Assembly: GCA_040400005.1 (NCBI GenBank)
Contig: JBBARC010000001.1
Location: forward strand, 206,090-270,089
Length of the DNA stretch: 64,000 nt
Direction: 5' to 3'
Origin: JBBARC01 sp040400005
Lineage (GTDB): Bacteria; Pseudomonadota; Alphaproteobacteria; Acetobacterales; Acetobacteraceae
Position numbers and translations under genes: made by a program. This document shows, one piece after another, positions 9,201 through 16,625 of the stretch. Below the pieces are notes generated by a model that saw nothing but the letters and a program-made list of their open reading frames with translations, did no database searches and was not told the DNA's origin. Each line of letters opens with the position of its first letter. Position 1 is the first letter of the stretch.

Positions 9201-11805
9201 TACCGGCAACGCGCCGGTCAGTGCTGTCCGCTACACCCCAGGCGGTGGCGGCATCGGCACACTCTCCCTTTACTACGGCACAACCCTTACCGGCCAGCTG
9301 CAGGTGGCCGGTAATTATGCCGGGGATATTTTTAACGTCACCCAAGCAGGCTTAGGCGCCGCCATTACCGTGGTCCCCAGCACTGGCGGCGGTGTGTCGG
9401 CCGGCACCACCACACCCGACCAGTATCAATGGACCGGCACCGCCGGCATCAACTGGAACACCGCGGGCAACTGGGCCGATATCAGTGCAAGCCAACCCAC
9501 CGCTTTGGTGGCACCTGGGCGCAACAATCTGGTTTCCATCTCTGGTGCCACCACCGGCGGGTTTACCACAATCACCGGTCCCGGCATCTGCGCCAACCTC
9601 AGCCTGAGCGGGCAAATCGCGATGGGTGGCACATTCACCGCCGGCAGGCTTACCCAAGCGCCAGGCAGCCTGCTGGCGCTGAGTGGGCAAAGTGTCCTTT
9701 ACGCCGATTCCGCCACCATCAATGGTGCGGTGTCGGCGCAAGACGGCACCCTCACCATCGCCGGCGCCCTTACCATGGGTGCCCTTGGGGCCCTCGGGGG
9801 TAGCAGCCCGATCCTATTGGCCACCAACACCGCCAAGATCAGCGCAGCGGCTCTGGTGATGACCGCCGCCGGCAGTGCGCTGATGACCGACACCACCGCG
9901 AGTATCGAAATCGGCGGCGCAACCGCAGCATTCACCCCCGCCATGGCCGGCACCGTGTGGGTTGACCAAAGCGCCACACTATCTGGCCAGGGCGTCATCA
10001 ACCCGTCGGGGCGGGTGGTCGATAATGGCATGATTAACGCCTGCGGCGGCACGCTGGTCATCGGCACCACCACCGGCAACGGCACACTCGCGATCAGCCA
10101 GATGGCAACCCTGGCGCTCACCGGAACAGTCGCCAGCGATCTCAATATCGACTTTCTCGGTGCCGCAACCCTTGTCATCGACGCTGCCTTGCCAGCCGCC
10201 ACCATCAGCGATTTCGGGGCCGGCGACACGATCGTGATCGCGCCCTCGCCCCAGCGCGGACCGGCCATCACCGTGGCCACCTACATCGCCGGTGCAGGTG
10301 CTACCGGCATGCTGCTGCTGCAAGCGGCCGACGGCACCACTCTCGGCAGCCTCACCCTGCGCGGCATCAACCCGGCATCGCGCTTCACCGTCGCCGGCTT
10401 TGCCGGCGGCCCGACCACAATCACCATTCAACCAGCCGAAAATGGCGGAGGACCAGACATGACAAACAGCTTTACCCTTTCCCCAGGGCCAATCGACAGC
10501 AACCAGCTCATCGCAAGCCAGGTGGTCAGCCTGCAGCCCTATTTGCGGCACGCCATCAATGGCGCGACCAGTTACGTTTGGCAGTCCGTCCAAGGCGACG
10601 ATCTGGGGCCGGCGGTACCAATCTATGCCAATATAGCGTTTATCAGCGCACCGTTATCGGGCGGCATCGTGTACATGCCGGCGGGGTATGCCGCCCTCAT
10701 TGCCCAAGGTACCGCAGCGACTTACCTGGTCGATGGCAGTGTAGGTAACGCAATATTGGTGGGCAACATCGGCAATGACACACTGGTGGGCGCCGCTTCG
10801 GGCGACACCTTGATTGGCGGCAACGGTGTTGGTACTGCCACCACCTTCTTTGCCTCCACCGACTGCACAGTGGTGGGTGGCGGCAACGATGAAGTGATCA
10901 CCGGCAACGCCAATGTCGAGATTAACACCAGCCCCTACCACAGCCTGGTGTTCGCCGGCCCCGCCGCCAACCTGATCAACAGCAACGGCCAGGATACCAT
11001 CGTCGGCGCCATCAGCGCGATAAGCGACGACACCATCAATGCCTACGGCCGGGACCTGATTTTTGCCCCATCGCTGGGCCGCATGACCATTTACGAACGC
11101 GGCGGGGTAAACACTGTGGTCAGTGGGTCGGGCGAAGTGGTTGTGCATGGTGGCCCCGCCGACGGCACCGAAGTGTTTGGCGGCACCGGCTTTATGCAAT
11201 TCATCGGCGGCACCGGGCAGGAACTGATCGTCGAAGGCACCGGCGATACCCAAGTGCTGGGCGGGGCGGGTGCCATCACCCTGTTTGGCGGCATTGGGCA
11301 CACGGAAATCACCGGCGCGCCGGGGGCCAGCATCTTTGTCGTCGGCAACGGCCAAACCACCGTGCAGGCTGCCAGCGGCAATCTGGTGTTTCTGATCGGC
11401 AACGCGGCGTGTTCGGTCACCGGGGCTGGTGATGGCGTACAGATTGTCGGCAGTTCGTCGTTGGCCGATAATTTTTATCAGGCCGGCAGCGGTCACGAAA
11501 CCATTATCGGTGGCCAGGGCAACGATATGTTCACGGCCGGCCGCGGTAACGTAACCCTTGCCGGCGGTGCCGGCGCCGATACCATCAGCTTTACCAACGG
11601 CCTCGCCGGTGGCGATGTGCTGTGGCTCAATCTGCCTGCAGGCAAGCTGACCATCGATCTGCACGGCTATGCCGGCACGCCACAATCACTCCTGGCCAGC
11701 GCCACACTTGCCGGCGGCAATCTCAGTTTTGACCTGTCCGACGGCACCCATATAACCCTGCAGGGCATCAGTAGCGTCGATCCCAACAGTATTGTGATGA
11801 CCTGA
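6226..11805 (+). CDS. Giant four-module repeat protein with C-terminal RTX-like region
   Basis: Probable secreted or surface protein of 1859 aa, dominated by Gly, Ala, Thr and Asn. Four modules of 352-356 residues start at about 6238, 7291, 8359 and 9418. Each opens with a Trp-rich block (such as AWNASRGGAWNSALNWADLT) followed by APGxxNxVxI, runs through short beta-strand repeats (LTLGGG, IEIG, INNGTI) and closes with GDxIDF and TLTLSYNGQ-like strands. From about 10459 a different C-terminal region begins, with GNDTLVG, GDTLIGGNG and GAGADTISF motifs typical of RTX calcium-binding nonapeptides. There is no Sec signal, which fits type I secretion, but no transporter is nearby. The start at 6226 was chosen because earlier codons overlap egtB. 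An adhesin or biofilm role is inference. Confidence 0.8.
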   Translation: MAQHIYQWLAIDGGTWSLAANWSDITATPLPAATPPGAADSIVVRGATATAITTLSGGGTAAVADFAGNTKLAGNFAFSTLALGAADAGGLLSIAAGSGLATANTTVGSGSLIAAGGRFSCTGSLILGAGQSGIGSSRANLGASQGGMVAVAQLFMAASGAGITVDATSTVEIGTLGTAQSGTLTIDPGATLGGQGQAQAYGPITNNGTILASGGTLMLGALNGQGALAIAGNSVLILNGRTGAAQTVTFLGTNATLAMSAEINAPSGAISGFGVGDAIDMLASPITGARYAPGTAGNGTLTLTYGGQVAAKFTLAGDYSGYIFVTASDGAGGTVITTALAGGGGGGVSPGTPTPDVYAWNASRGGAWNSALNWADLTTNATPAAVAPGRLNQVTIAGGASDAFAVVTGPGRADHLTITGAIATTGTVSVNTLTIGATSGGFDTGVAGTLDILTGSALSATTGLIASGAIAVLGNSASLALAATLTLGGGASGIGLPRASLSAGEGAIITVAGLTLGGGAGDSVTTDPVSVIEIGTAGGAALGAITIDAGAQLIGNGVVNPFGRVVNNGTITASGGVLAIGATTGTGTLVIANNATLALYAKTALPISFSGTATTLELTSELYAPSGTLSGFVPGDTIDFAHDPISAANFTTSPAGGTLTLSYNGQTIAKFLLAGSFANERFYLLPDATGGTVVALATTASGGGTTTQGNTDLLAWANPVSGGWSRPANWTDLTTGKAAIAPPGSQNAVQITGASGAAITTIGGPAAAASLSLAGNIALSGTVSVGNLSIGLVSASAWVSLAPATTCAAGTANLTNGALVIGTTTAFSTSGNLIMGSGAFGVGTASATLTALNHGFVQLAGLQLGGGQFGGASGSSVSTDGSGTIEIGSTGGAQGGAITIDAGLTASGNGALNIGGAVINNGTLAADGGTLTLGAVSGAGTLSIGADATLQLTTLETCVIDFAAPGGALILPSTSVLPTGVITDFAQGDMIYTGNAPVSAVRYTPGGGGIGTLSLYYGTTLTGQLQVAGNYAGDIFNVTQAGLGAAITVVPSTGGGVSAGTTTPDQYQWTGTAGINWNTAGNWADISASQPTALVAPGRNNLVSISGATTGGFTTITGPGICANLSLSGQIAMGGTFTAGRLTQAPGSLLALSGQSVLYADSATINGAVSAQDGTLTIAGALTMGALGALGGSSPILLATNTAKISAAALVMTAAGSALMTDTTASIEIGGATAAFTPAMAGTVWVDQSATLSGQGVINPSGRVVDNGMINACGGTLVIGTTTGNGTLAISQMATLALTGTVASDLNIDFLGAATLVIDAALPAATISDFGAGDTIVIAPSPQRGPAITVATYIAGAGATGMLLLQAADGTTLGSLTLRGINPASRFTVAGFAGGPTTITIQPAENGGGPDMTNSFTLSPGPIDSNQLIASQVVSLQPYLRHAINGATSYVWQSVQGDDLGPAVPIYANIAFISAPLSGGIVYMPAGYAALIAQGTAATYLVDGSVGNAILVGNIGNDTLVGAASGDTLIGGNGVGTATTFFASTDCTVVGGGNDEVITGNANVEINTSPYHSLVFAGPAANLINSNGQDTIVGAISAISDDTINAYGRDLIFAPSLGRMTIYERGGVNTVVSGSGEVVVHGGPADGTEVFGGTGFMQFIGGTGQELIVEGTGDTQVLGGAGAITLFGGIGHTEITGAPGASIFVVGNGQTTVQAASGNLVFLIGNAACSVTGAGDGVQIVGSSSLADNFYQAGSGHETIIGGQGNDMFTAGRGNVTLAGGAGADTISFTNGLAGGDVLWLNLPAGKLTIDLHGYAGTPQSLLASATLAGGNLSFDLSDGTHITLQGISSVDPNSIVMT
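10447..10461 (+). promoter_or_regulatory. In-frame internal ribosome-binding site and ATG within the giant gene
   Basis: GGAGGA at 10447-10452 is followed after 6 bp by an in-frame ATG at 10459, exactly where the fourth module ends and the RTX-like region begins. It could allow separate synthesis of a 448-aa C-terminal protein, or be a relic of two fused genes. Confidence 0.4.
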
Positions 11806-11971
11806 CCGGCCCAACGCCTGCACTGCCGCGGCGCGGAAACTTCCTGTTTTGGCGCGAGTTCATGTTGCGGCGACTCTAAACCTTTCCCTAAGGTGCTGAT
11901 TGTAGCGAGTCGGTGGCCTCTGCACCGCCCGCCACAGTCGGCCGTCCTCCTAATCCCGAGGAGACCCTAGT

Positions 11972-12475
11972 ATGTCGTACTCCGCGCAATCCGCCTCGCC
12001 TGCCGCTGCCAACCCGCTTGATGTGATGGAGCAAATCGTCTCCGCTAATGAATGGGAATTTGACCGCCGGTCAGATGCTGAAATGGCCGCCGAAGCCCCC
12101 GGTAAATGGTGTGATTACGGGCTGTATTTTAGCTGGTCGCACGAAATCTCAGCCATGCACTTCACCTGCACCTTCGACCTGAAAGTGCCGGAAAAACGCC
12201 GCGCCGCCCTTTTCGAACTCCTTGCGCGCGCCAACGAACGCCTGTGGATTGGCCATTTCGGCATGGATAGCGATGACGGCATGCCGCTGTTTCGCCATTC
12301 CGTACTCCTGCGTGGCGCACCCGGCGCATCCGCTGAAAGCCTGGAAGACATGGTGGATATCGCAATCACCGAATGTGAACGCTTCTATCCCGCCTTCCAA
12401 TTTGTTCTGTGGGGCGGCAAAACCCCGGCTGATGCGCTGGAAGCCGCCATGCTGGAGTGCGTGGGCGAGGCGTGA
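11972..12475 (+). CDS. YbjN domain-containing protein
   Basis: A 167-aa protein of the YbjN family, which has a fold related to type III secretion chaperones and is often linked to motility and stress phenotypes; its biochemical role is not established. Recognisable features are the N-terminal NEWEFDRRSDAEMAAE, the central FxxRxRxxLFELLARANERLWIGHF region and a C-terminal ITECERFYPAFQFVLWGGK. A GAGGAG ribosome site lies about 10 bp before the ATG. Its stop overlaps the GTG of proC (GTGA). The ybjN-proC pairing is common in alphaproteobacteria. Confidence 0.85.
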   Translation: MSYSAQSASPAAANPLDVMEQIVSANEWEFDRRSDAEMAAEAPGKWCDYGLYFSWSHEISAMHFTCTFDLKVPEKRRAALFELLARANERLWIGHFGMDSDDGMPLFRHSVLLRGAPGASAESLEDMVDIAITECERFYPAFQFVLWGGKTPADALEAAMLECVGEA

Positions 12476-13281
12476 CCGGGCACCACATTCCGCCCGTTTT
12501 ACTGGTCGGCGCCGGCAAAATGGGTGGTGCCATGTTCGCTGGCTGGTGCCGGGCCGGACTGGCACCTTCGGTGTTGGTAGATCCCCACCCGCAGCCTGGG
12601 CTTGCTCGCGCGTGCGACCAAGTGGTGGACGACGCTGACACCCCAATCGCCGGCTTTGCCCCCGCCGCCATCATTTTGGCGGTAAAGCCGCAAATGGCCA
12701 ATGCGGTGCTGCCGAAACTCAACAAATTTTTGAATCCCGGCACGATTGTGCTGTCGATTATGGCCGGGCGCAAAATCGCGGGGCTTAGTGCGGCCCTGGG
12801 TGGCGCCGCAATTATGCGTGCCATGCCCAATACGCCAGCCGCCATCGGCCGCGGCATTACGGTCGCCTGCGCCGGCCCCGGCGTCACCGATGACCAATTG
12901 CGATTATGCGATACCCTGTTAGCCGCCGTCGGCGAGGTCGCCTTTGTCGATGATGAAGCCTTGATCGACCCGGTCACCGCCGTCTCTGGCTCCGGCCCGG
13001 CTTACGTATTTCTGCTCGCCGAATTGATGGAACAAGCCGGCATCGAGGCAGGGTTACCGCCCGATCTGGCCCGCCGCCTAGCCCGGCGCACGGTGTCGGG
13101 ATCGGGCGCATTGCTGGATGCATCGCCTGAAGATGCGGCCGATTTACGCCGTGCCGTCACCAGCCCCAAAGGCACCACCGAACAGGCCTTGGCGGTTTTA
13201 ATGGCGCCCGATGCTTGGCCGCGAACCATACGCGAGGCGATAAATGCCGCCACCAAGCGCGCGGGTGAACTTTCTGGCTGA
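12472..13281 (+). CDS. proC: Pyrroline-5-carboxylate reductase
   Basis: NADPH-dependent enzyme for the last step of proline synthesis (269 aa). The N-terminal Rossmann motif is VGAGKMGGAM and the C-terminal signature is VSGSGPAYVFLLAELMEQAG. The intermediate block MRAMPNTPAAIGRG is also typical. I chose the GTG at 12472, which overlaps the ybjN stop as GTGA; an in-frame GTG at 12457 would add five unlikely residues. The length is normal. It is likely cotranscribed with ybjN and possibly the TetR gene that follows 31 bp later. Confidence 0.93.
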   Translation: MTGHHIPPVLLVGAGKMGGAMFAGWCRAGLAPSVLVDPHPQPGLARACDQVVDDADTPIAGFAPAAIILAVKPQMANAVLPKLNKFLNPGTIVLSIMAGRKIAGLSAALGGAAIMRAMPNTPAAIGRGITVACAGPGVTDDQLRLCDTLLAAVGEVAFVDDEALIDPVTAVSGSGPAYVFLLAELMEQAGIEAGLPPDLARRLARRTVSGSGALLDASPEDAADLRRAVTSPKGTTEQALAVLMAPDAWPRTIREAINAATKRAGELSG

Positions 13282-13312
13282 CAAAAGCGGTAAAATCGTT
13301 GAAACGCGGCGC

Positions 13313-13966
13313 ATGACCGACACCAGCACCGATTTCGACCGCACGCTGATCACCAGCGCATTTGATATTGCCGCAAGCCAAGGCTGGGGCGCAGTGAGTG
13401 TGGCCGCCGCCGCCCGCGAAGCCGGGCTTGATTTTGCCACCGCCCGCGCCCGCTTTGGCGATACCAGTGCGATTTTACGCAGGCTGGGCCGCCTGGCGGA
13501 CCGTGCTGCACTTGATGGGTTCGAACCCGCAGGCACCGTGCGCGAAACCCTGTTTGATCTTATCATGCGGCGGTTTGATGCCATGCTGCCGATGCGCCCC
13601 GGCTTGACCGCGTTGCTGCGCGCCCTGCCCACCGATCCGCTAACTGCACTTACGCTTGCCGATGCGACCTCGCGCAGCATGGCCTGGCTGTTGGCCGCAA
13701 GCGGCGTACCAACCGGCGGGCTTCGCGGCGCACTGCGGGTGCATGGGATGACGGCGGTTTGGCTGTTTGCCTACCGTGCCTTTGTGACCGATGAAAGCCC
13801 AGACCTAACCGCCACCATGGCAGCCCTCGATCGCGCGCTAGACCGTGCCGAACGCGCCGCCGGCTGGTTCGAAGGCACCTCCCCGCCAAGCAGCACGCCC
13901 AAGCCCTTTCCCGAGGATGAAAGTTTTGCCGACGAAACGCCGGCCACGCCTGCCGGCCACACCTGA
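13313..13966 (+). CDS. TetR/AcrR-family transcriptional regulator
   Basis: A 217-aa protein whose first ~55 residues match a TetR helix-turn-helix (ALITSAFDIAASQGWGAVSV-like, then AAREAGLDFATARARFGD). The rest is helical, with no recognisable ligand-binding signature. The C-terminus is rich in Pro, Ser and acidic residues. The start at ATG 13313 places the HTH at the usual position. It follows proC and precedes the phasin gene, which may be a target, but the operator cannot be seen and this is inference. Confidence 0.75.
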   Translation: MTDTSTDFDRTLITSAFDIAASQGWGAVSVAAAAREAGLDFATARARFGDTSAILRRLGRLADRAALDGFEPAGTVRETLFDLIMRRFDAMLPMRPGLTALLRALPTDPLTALTLADATSRSMAWLLAASGVPTGGLRGALRVHGMTAVWLFAYRAFVTDESPDLTATMAALDRALDRAERAAGWFEGTSPPSSTPKPFPEDESFADETPATPAGHT

Positions 13967-14060
13967 TTGACCAATGCCGGCCGCGGGCGGATGGTTAGGC
14001 GTTCACACCTGCCTAAACCGCGCGCCGTTATCGCGCCTTTCAGCCGAGGAGCACCCCACC

Positions 14061-14525
14061 ATGGCCGAGCAGAAATCCACTGAGACCGAAAAATCACCCC
14101 ACTCCGTGTTTGGCGAAATGACCAAGATATTTTCCGATATGCGTTTTCCGTCCTTCGTGCCCGATAGCGGCGCCTTGATGGCGGCCCATAAGCGCAACAT
14201 GGATGCGCTGGCCGCCGCCAACCGCCTGGCGATTGAAGGTGCCCAGGCGGTGGCCCGCCGCAATATGGAAATTATGCAAACCGCAATGGGCGAGCTGACT
14301 GCCCATTTGCGCGAACTGGCCAGTGCCGGCAGCCCGAAAGCCAAAGCCGCGCGCCAGGCCGAGCTGATCAAGCAAAGTTACGAACACGCAGTATCGAACA
14401 TCCGCGAATTGTCCGATCTTATCCAGAAATCCAACGAAGAAGCGCTGAGTTTACTGAACCAGCGGTTTCGCGAATCGATGGACGAAATCAAGCAATTACT
14501 CGAAAAATCGGGCGAAAAAGAGTAA
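14061..14525 (+). CDS. Phasin family protein
   Basis: A 154-aa helical protein of the phasin family, which coats polyhydroxyalkanoate granules. Hallmarks are the N-terminal PSFVPDSGALMAAHKRNMDA, then NRLAIEGAQAVARRNMEIMQ and a long amphipathic helix ending KQLLEKSGEKE. A GAGGAG site lies 9 bp before ATG 14061, which decides the start over upstream alternatives. A class I PHA synthase gene lies about 2 kb away on the other strand, supporting the granule role. A TetR regulator is directly upstream. Confidence 0.88.
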   Translation: MAEQKSTETEKSPHSVFGEMTKIFSDMRFPSFVPDSGALMAAHKRNMDALAAANRLAIEGAQAVARRNMEIMQTAMGELTAHLRELASAGSPKAKAARQAELIKQSYEHAVSNIRELSDLIQKSNEEALSLLNQRFRESMDEIKQLLEKSGEKE

Positions 14526-14557
14526 TCTTCAGATCATGAGTTTGTCTGGGTTGGCGC

Positions 14558-15187
14558 GTGTATTCGGTTAAGGAAATATTTATAACGCTCCAGGGTGAGG
14601 GTATGCAGGCGGGTAAGGCGGCGGTGTTTTGCCGCTTTGCCGGCTGCAATCTGTGGTCTGGCCAGGAGGCCGACCGTGCCCGCGCGGTCTGCCAGTTTTG
14701 CGATACCGATTTTGTCGGCACCGATGGCGCGGGCGGCGGCAAGTTTGCCGATGCCGCCACGCTTGCTGATGCCATCGCAAGTTTTTGGCAAGGTGGCGAT
14801 ACAGCCAAATTGTGCGTAATCACCGGCGGCGAGCCATTACTGCAATTAGATGCGGCCTTGACCGCGGCCCTGCATGCGCGCGGTTTTGTCGTGGCTGTCG
14901 AAACCAACGGCACCCAGGCGCGCCCCCCTGGCATTGATTGGTTATGCGTCAGCCCAAAAGCCGGCGCACCATTAACCTTGCAAGCGGGCGACGAGCTTAA
15001 ATTGGTGTTTCCCCAAACTGGTGCCGAGCCTGAACGGTTCGCCGATCTCAATTTCACCAATTTTCTGCTGCAACCAATGGATGGCCCCGATCAGGCAGCC
15101 AACACAGCGGCTGCAATCGCGTATTGCCTGGCGCACCCAGCCTGGCGTCTGAGCATGCAAACCCATAAAGTTTTGGGGCTCCGCTAG
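14558..15187 (+). CDS. queE: 7-carboxy-7-deazaguanine synthase
   Basis: Radical SAM enzyme (209 aa) that makes the 7-deazaguanine core of queuosine. The N-terminus has EIFITLQGEGMQAGKAAVF. The cluster-binding cysteines are spaced CX14CX2C (C30, C45, C48), the variant found in the Gram-negative QueE clade rather than the plain CX3CX2C. TGGEPLLQLD and VETNGTQ follow, and the C-terminus ends in SMQTHKVLGLR. Translation probably starts at GTG 14558; no strong ribosome site is visible. queC and queD are not in the window. Confidence 0.92.
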   Translation: MYSVKEIFITLQGEGMQAGKAAVFCRFAGCNLWSGQEADRARAVCQFCDTDFVGTDGAGGGKFADAATLADAIASFWQGGDTAKLCVITGGEPLLQLDAALTAALHARGFVVAVETNGTQARPPGIDWLCVSPKAGAPLTLQAGDELKLVFPQTGAEPERFADLNFTNFLLQPMDGPDQAANTAAAIAYCLAHPAWRLSMQTHKVLGLR

Positions 15188-15263
15188 TCAGCCCGCGCCA
15201 ACCCTTGCCGGCCTGCCCCCCTGTGCGTAAAATAAAATTATCGGGAAGAAAGGTTTTTGCCCA

Positions 15264-16580
15264 ATGGATGCCACCGGAAATAGCCTCGATGCGTTTTGGA
15301 TGCCGTTCTCAGCCAACCGCCAATTCAAGGCCAAGCCGCGCCTGTTGGTCGCCGCCAAAGACATGCATTACACCAGCCACGATGGCCGCCAGATATTGGA
15401 TGGCTCGGCCGGTTTGTGGTGCGTGAATGCCGGCCATTGCCGGCCCAAAATCGTCGAAGCGATCCAAAAACAAGCCGCCGCCATGGATTTCGCCCCGGCC
15501 TTTCAAATGGGTCATCCGCTGGCATTCGAATGTGCATCGCGCGTGGCGGCCCTGTTCCCCGATGGCATGGACCATGTGTTTTTCGCCAATTCCGGGTCAG
15601 AAGCGGTCGACACCGCCCTGAAAATTGCCCTTGCGTATCATCGCATGCGCGGGGATGCCAGCCGTACCCGCCTGGTCGGCCGTGAACGCGGCTATCACGG
15701 CGTTGGCTTTGGCGGCATTTCAGTTGGCGGCATCAGCAATAACCGCAAACATTTCGGCACCATGCTGGGTGGCGTTGATCATTTGCCGCACACGCATGAT
15801 CTCGCCCGCAACGCCTTTTCGCACGGCATGCCTGCCCATGGTGCCGAGCTTGCCGATAATTTGGAACGTATTGTAGCACTTCACGATCCCAGCACCATTG
15901 CGGCGGTGATCGTGGAACCCATGGCCGGATCCACCGGCGTGCTCATCCCACCCGTAGGCTACCTGCAAAAACTACGCGACATCTGCACAAAATACGGCAT
16001 TTTGTTGATTTTTGATGAAGTAATCAGCGGCTTTGGCCGGCTTGGCGCGCCGTTCGGGGTTGATAAATTTGGTGTCACACCAGATATGGTAACGCTTGCC
16101 AAAGGCATCACCAATGCAACCGTGCCGATGGGTGCCGTTGTGGTCTCCAATTTTGTGCATGATGCGTTTATGCAGGGGCCAGAAAACGCAATCGACTTTT
16201 TCCATGGCTACACCTATTCATCACACGTGCTGGCCTGTGCTGCCTCGATCGCAACACTTGATACCTACGCAGAAGAAGGTATTTTTGCGCAAGCCGCCGC
16301 GATGGAGCCTTATTTTGAACAGGCAGCCCATTCGCTGAACGGTGCCAATCATGTGATCGACGTGCGTAATATTGGCGTGGTCGCCGGCATTGAAATGGCG
16401 CCGCGGCCGGGGGCACCTGGGGCGCGGGCGTACGAAGCGTTTGTTAAATGTTATGAAGCCGGCGTTCTGGTGCGCGCAACCGGCGATATTTTGGCAATCT
16501 CGCCACCGCTTATTGTCAGTCGCCCACAGGTGGATGAGATTTTTGGTACCATCGCCGATGTGCTGAAAACAGTCGCTTAA
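15264..16580 (+). CDS. Omega-amino acid:pyruvate aminotransferase (class III, PLP)
   Basis: PLP-dependent class III aminotransferase (438 aa), close to beta-alanine/omega-amino acid-pyruvate transaminases. Seen are FWMPFSANRQFK, the PLP phosphate-binding FFANSGSEAVDTALK, RGYHGVGFGG, the LLIFDEVISGFGRLG segment with the PLP-binding Asp, and the Schiff-base Lys in TLAKGITNATVPMG. The substrate (beta-alanine, taurine or another omega-amine) cannot be decided. The start at ATG 15264 matches the family N-terminus. It is convergent with phaC across a GC hairpin. Confidence 0.88.
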   Translation: MDATGNSLDAFWMPFSANRQFKAKPRLLVAAKDMHYTSHDGRQILDGSAGLWCVNAGHCRPKIVEAIQKQAAAMDFAPAFQMGHPLAFECASRVAALFPDGMDHVFFANSGSEAVDTALKIALAYHRMRGDASRTRLVGRERGYHGVGFGGISVGGISNNRKHFGTMLGGVDHLPHTHDLARNAFSHGMPAHGAELADNLERIVALHDPSTIAAVIVEPMAGSTGVLIPPVGYLQKLRDICTKYGILLIFDEVISGFGRLGAPFGVDKFGVTPDMVTLAKGITNATVPMGAVVVSNFVHDAFMQGPENAIDFFHGYTYSSHVLACAASIATLDTYAEEGIFAQAAAMEPYFEQAAHSLNGANHVIDVRNIGVVAGIEMAPRPGAPGARAYEAFVKCYEAGVLVRATGDILAISPPLIVSRPQVDEIFGTIADVLKTVA

Positions 16581-16621
16581 AAAAAGCGAGCGTGGGCGGG
16601 GGCCGATGAAAGCCCCTGCCC
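16579..16621. terminator. GC hairpin between convergent genes
   Basis: A 10-bp stem (16594-16603 with 16612-16621) lies between the aminotransferase and phaC. On the minus strand it is followed, after about 8 bp, by seven T, so it may end phaC transcription. A T-run is poor on the plus strand. Confidence 0.45.
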
Positions 16622-16625
16622 CGCT

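Noticed and set aside
7296..11685. Long minus-strand open frames (up to about 340 codons) within the giant repeat gene
   Set aside because: They are antisense to a clear repetitive coding frame, have compositions explained by GC-rich codon use, and show no domain or ribosome site.
12457..12471. Upstream GTG start for proC
   Set aside because: It adds five residues inside ybjN; the GTGA overlap at 12472 fits the coupling pattern seen across the window.
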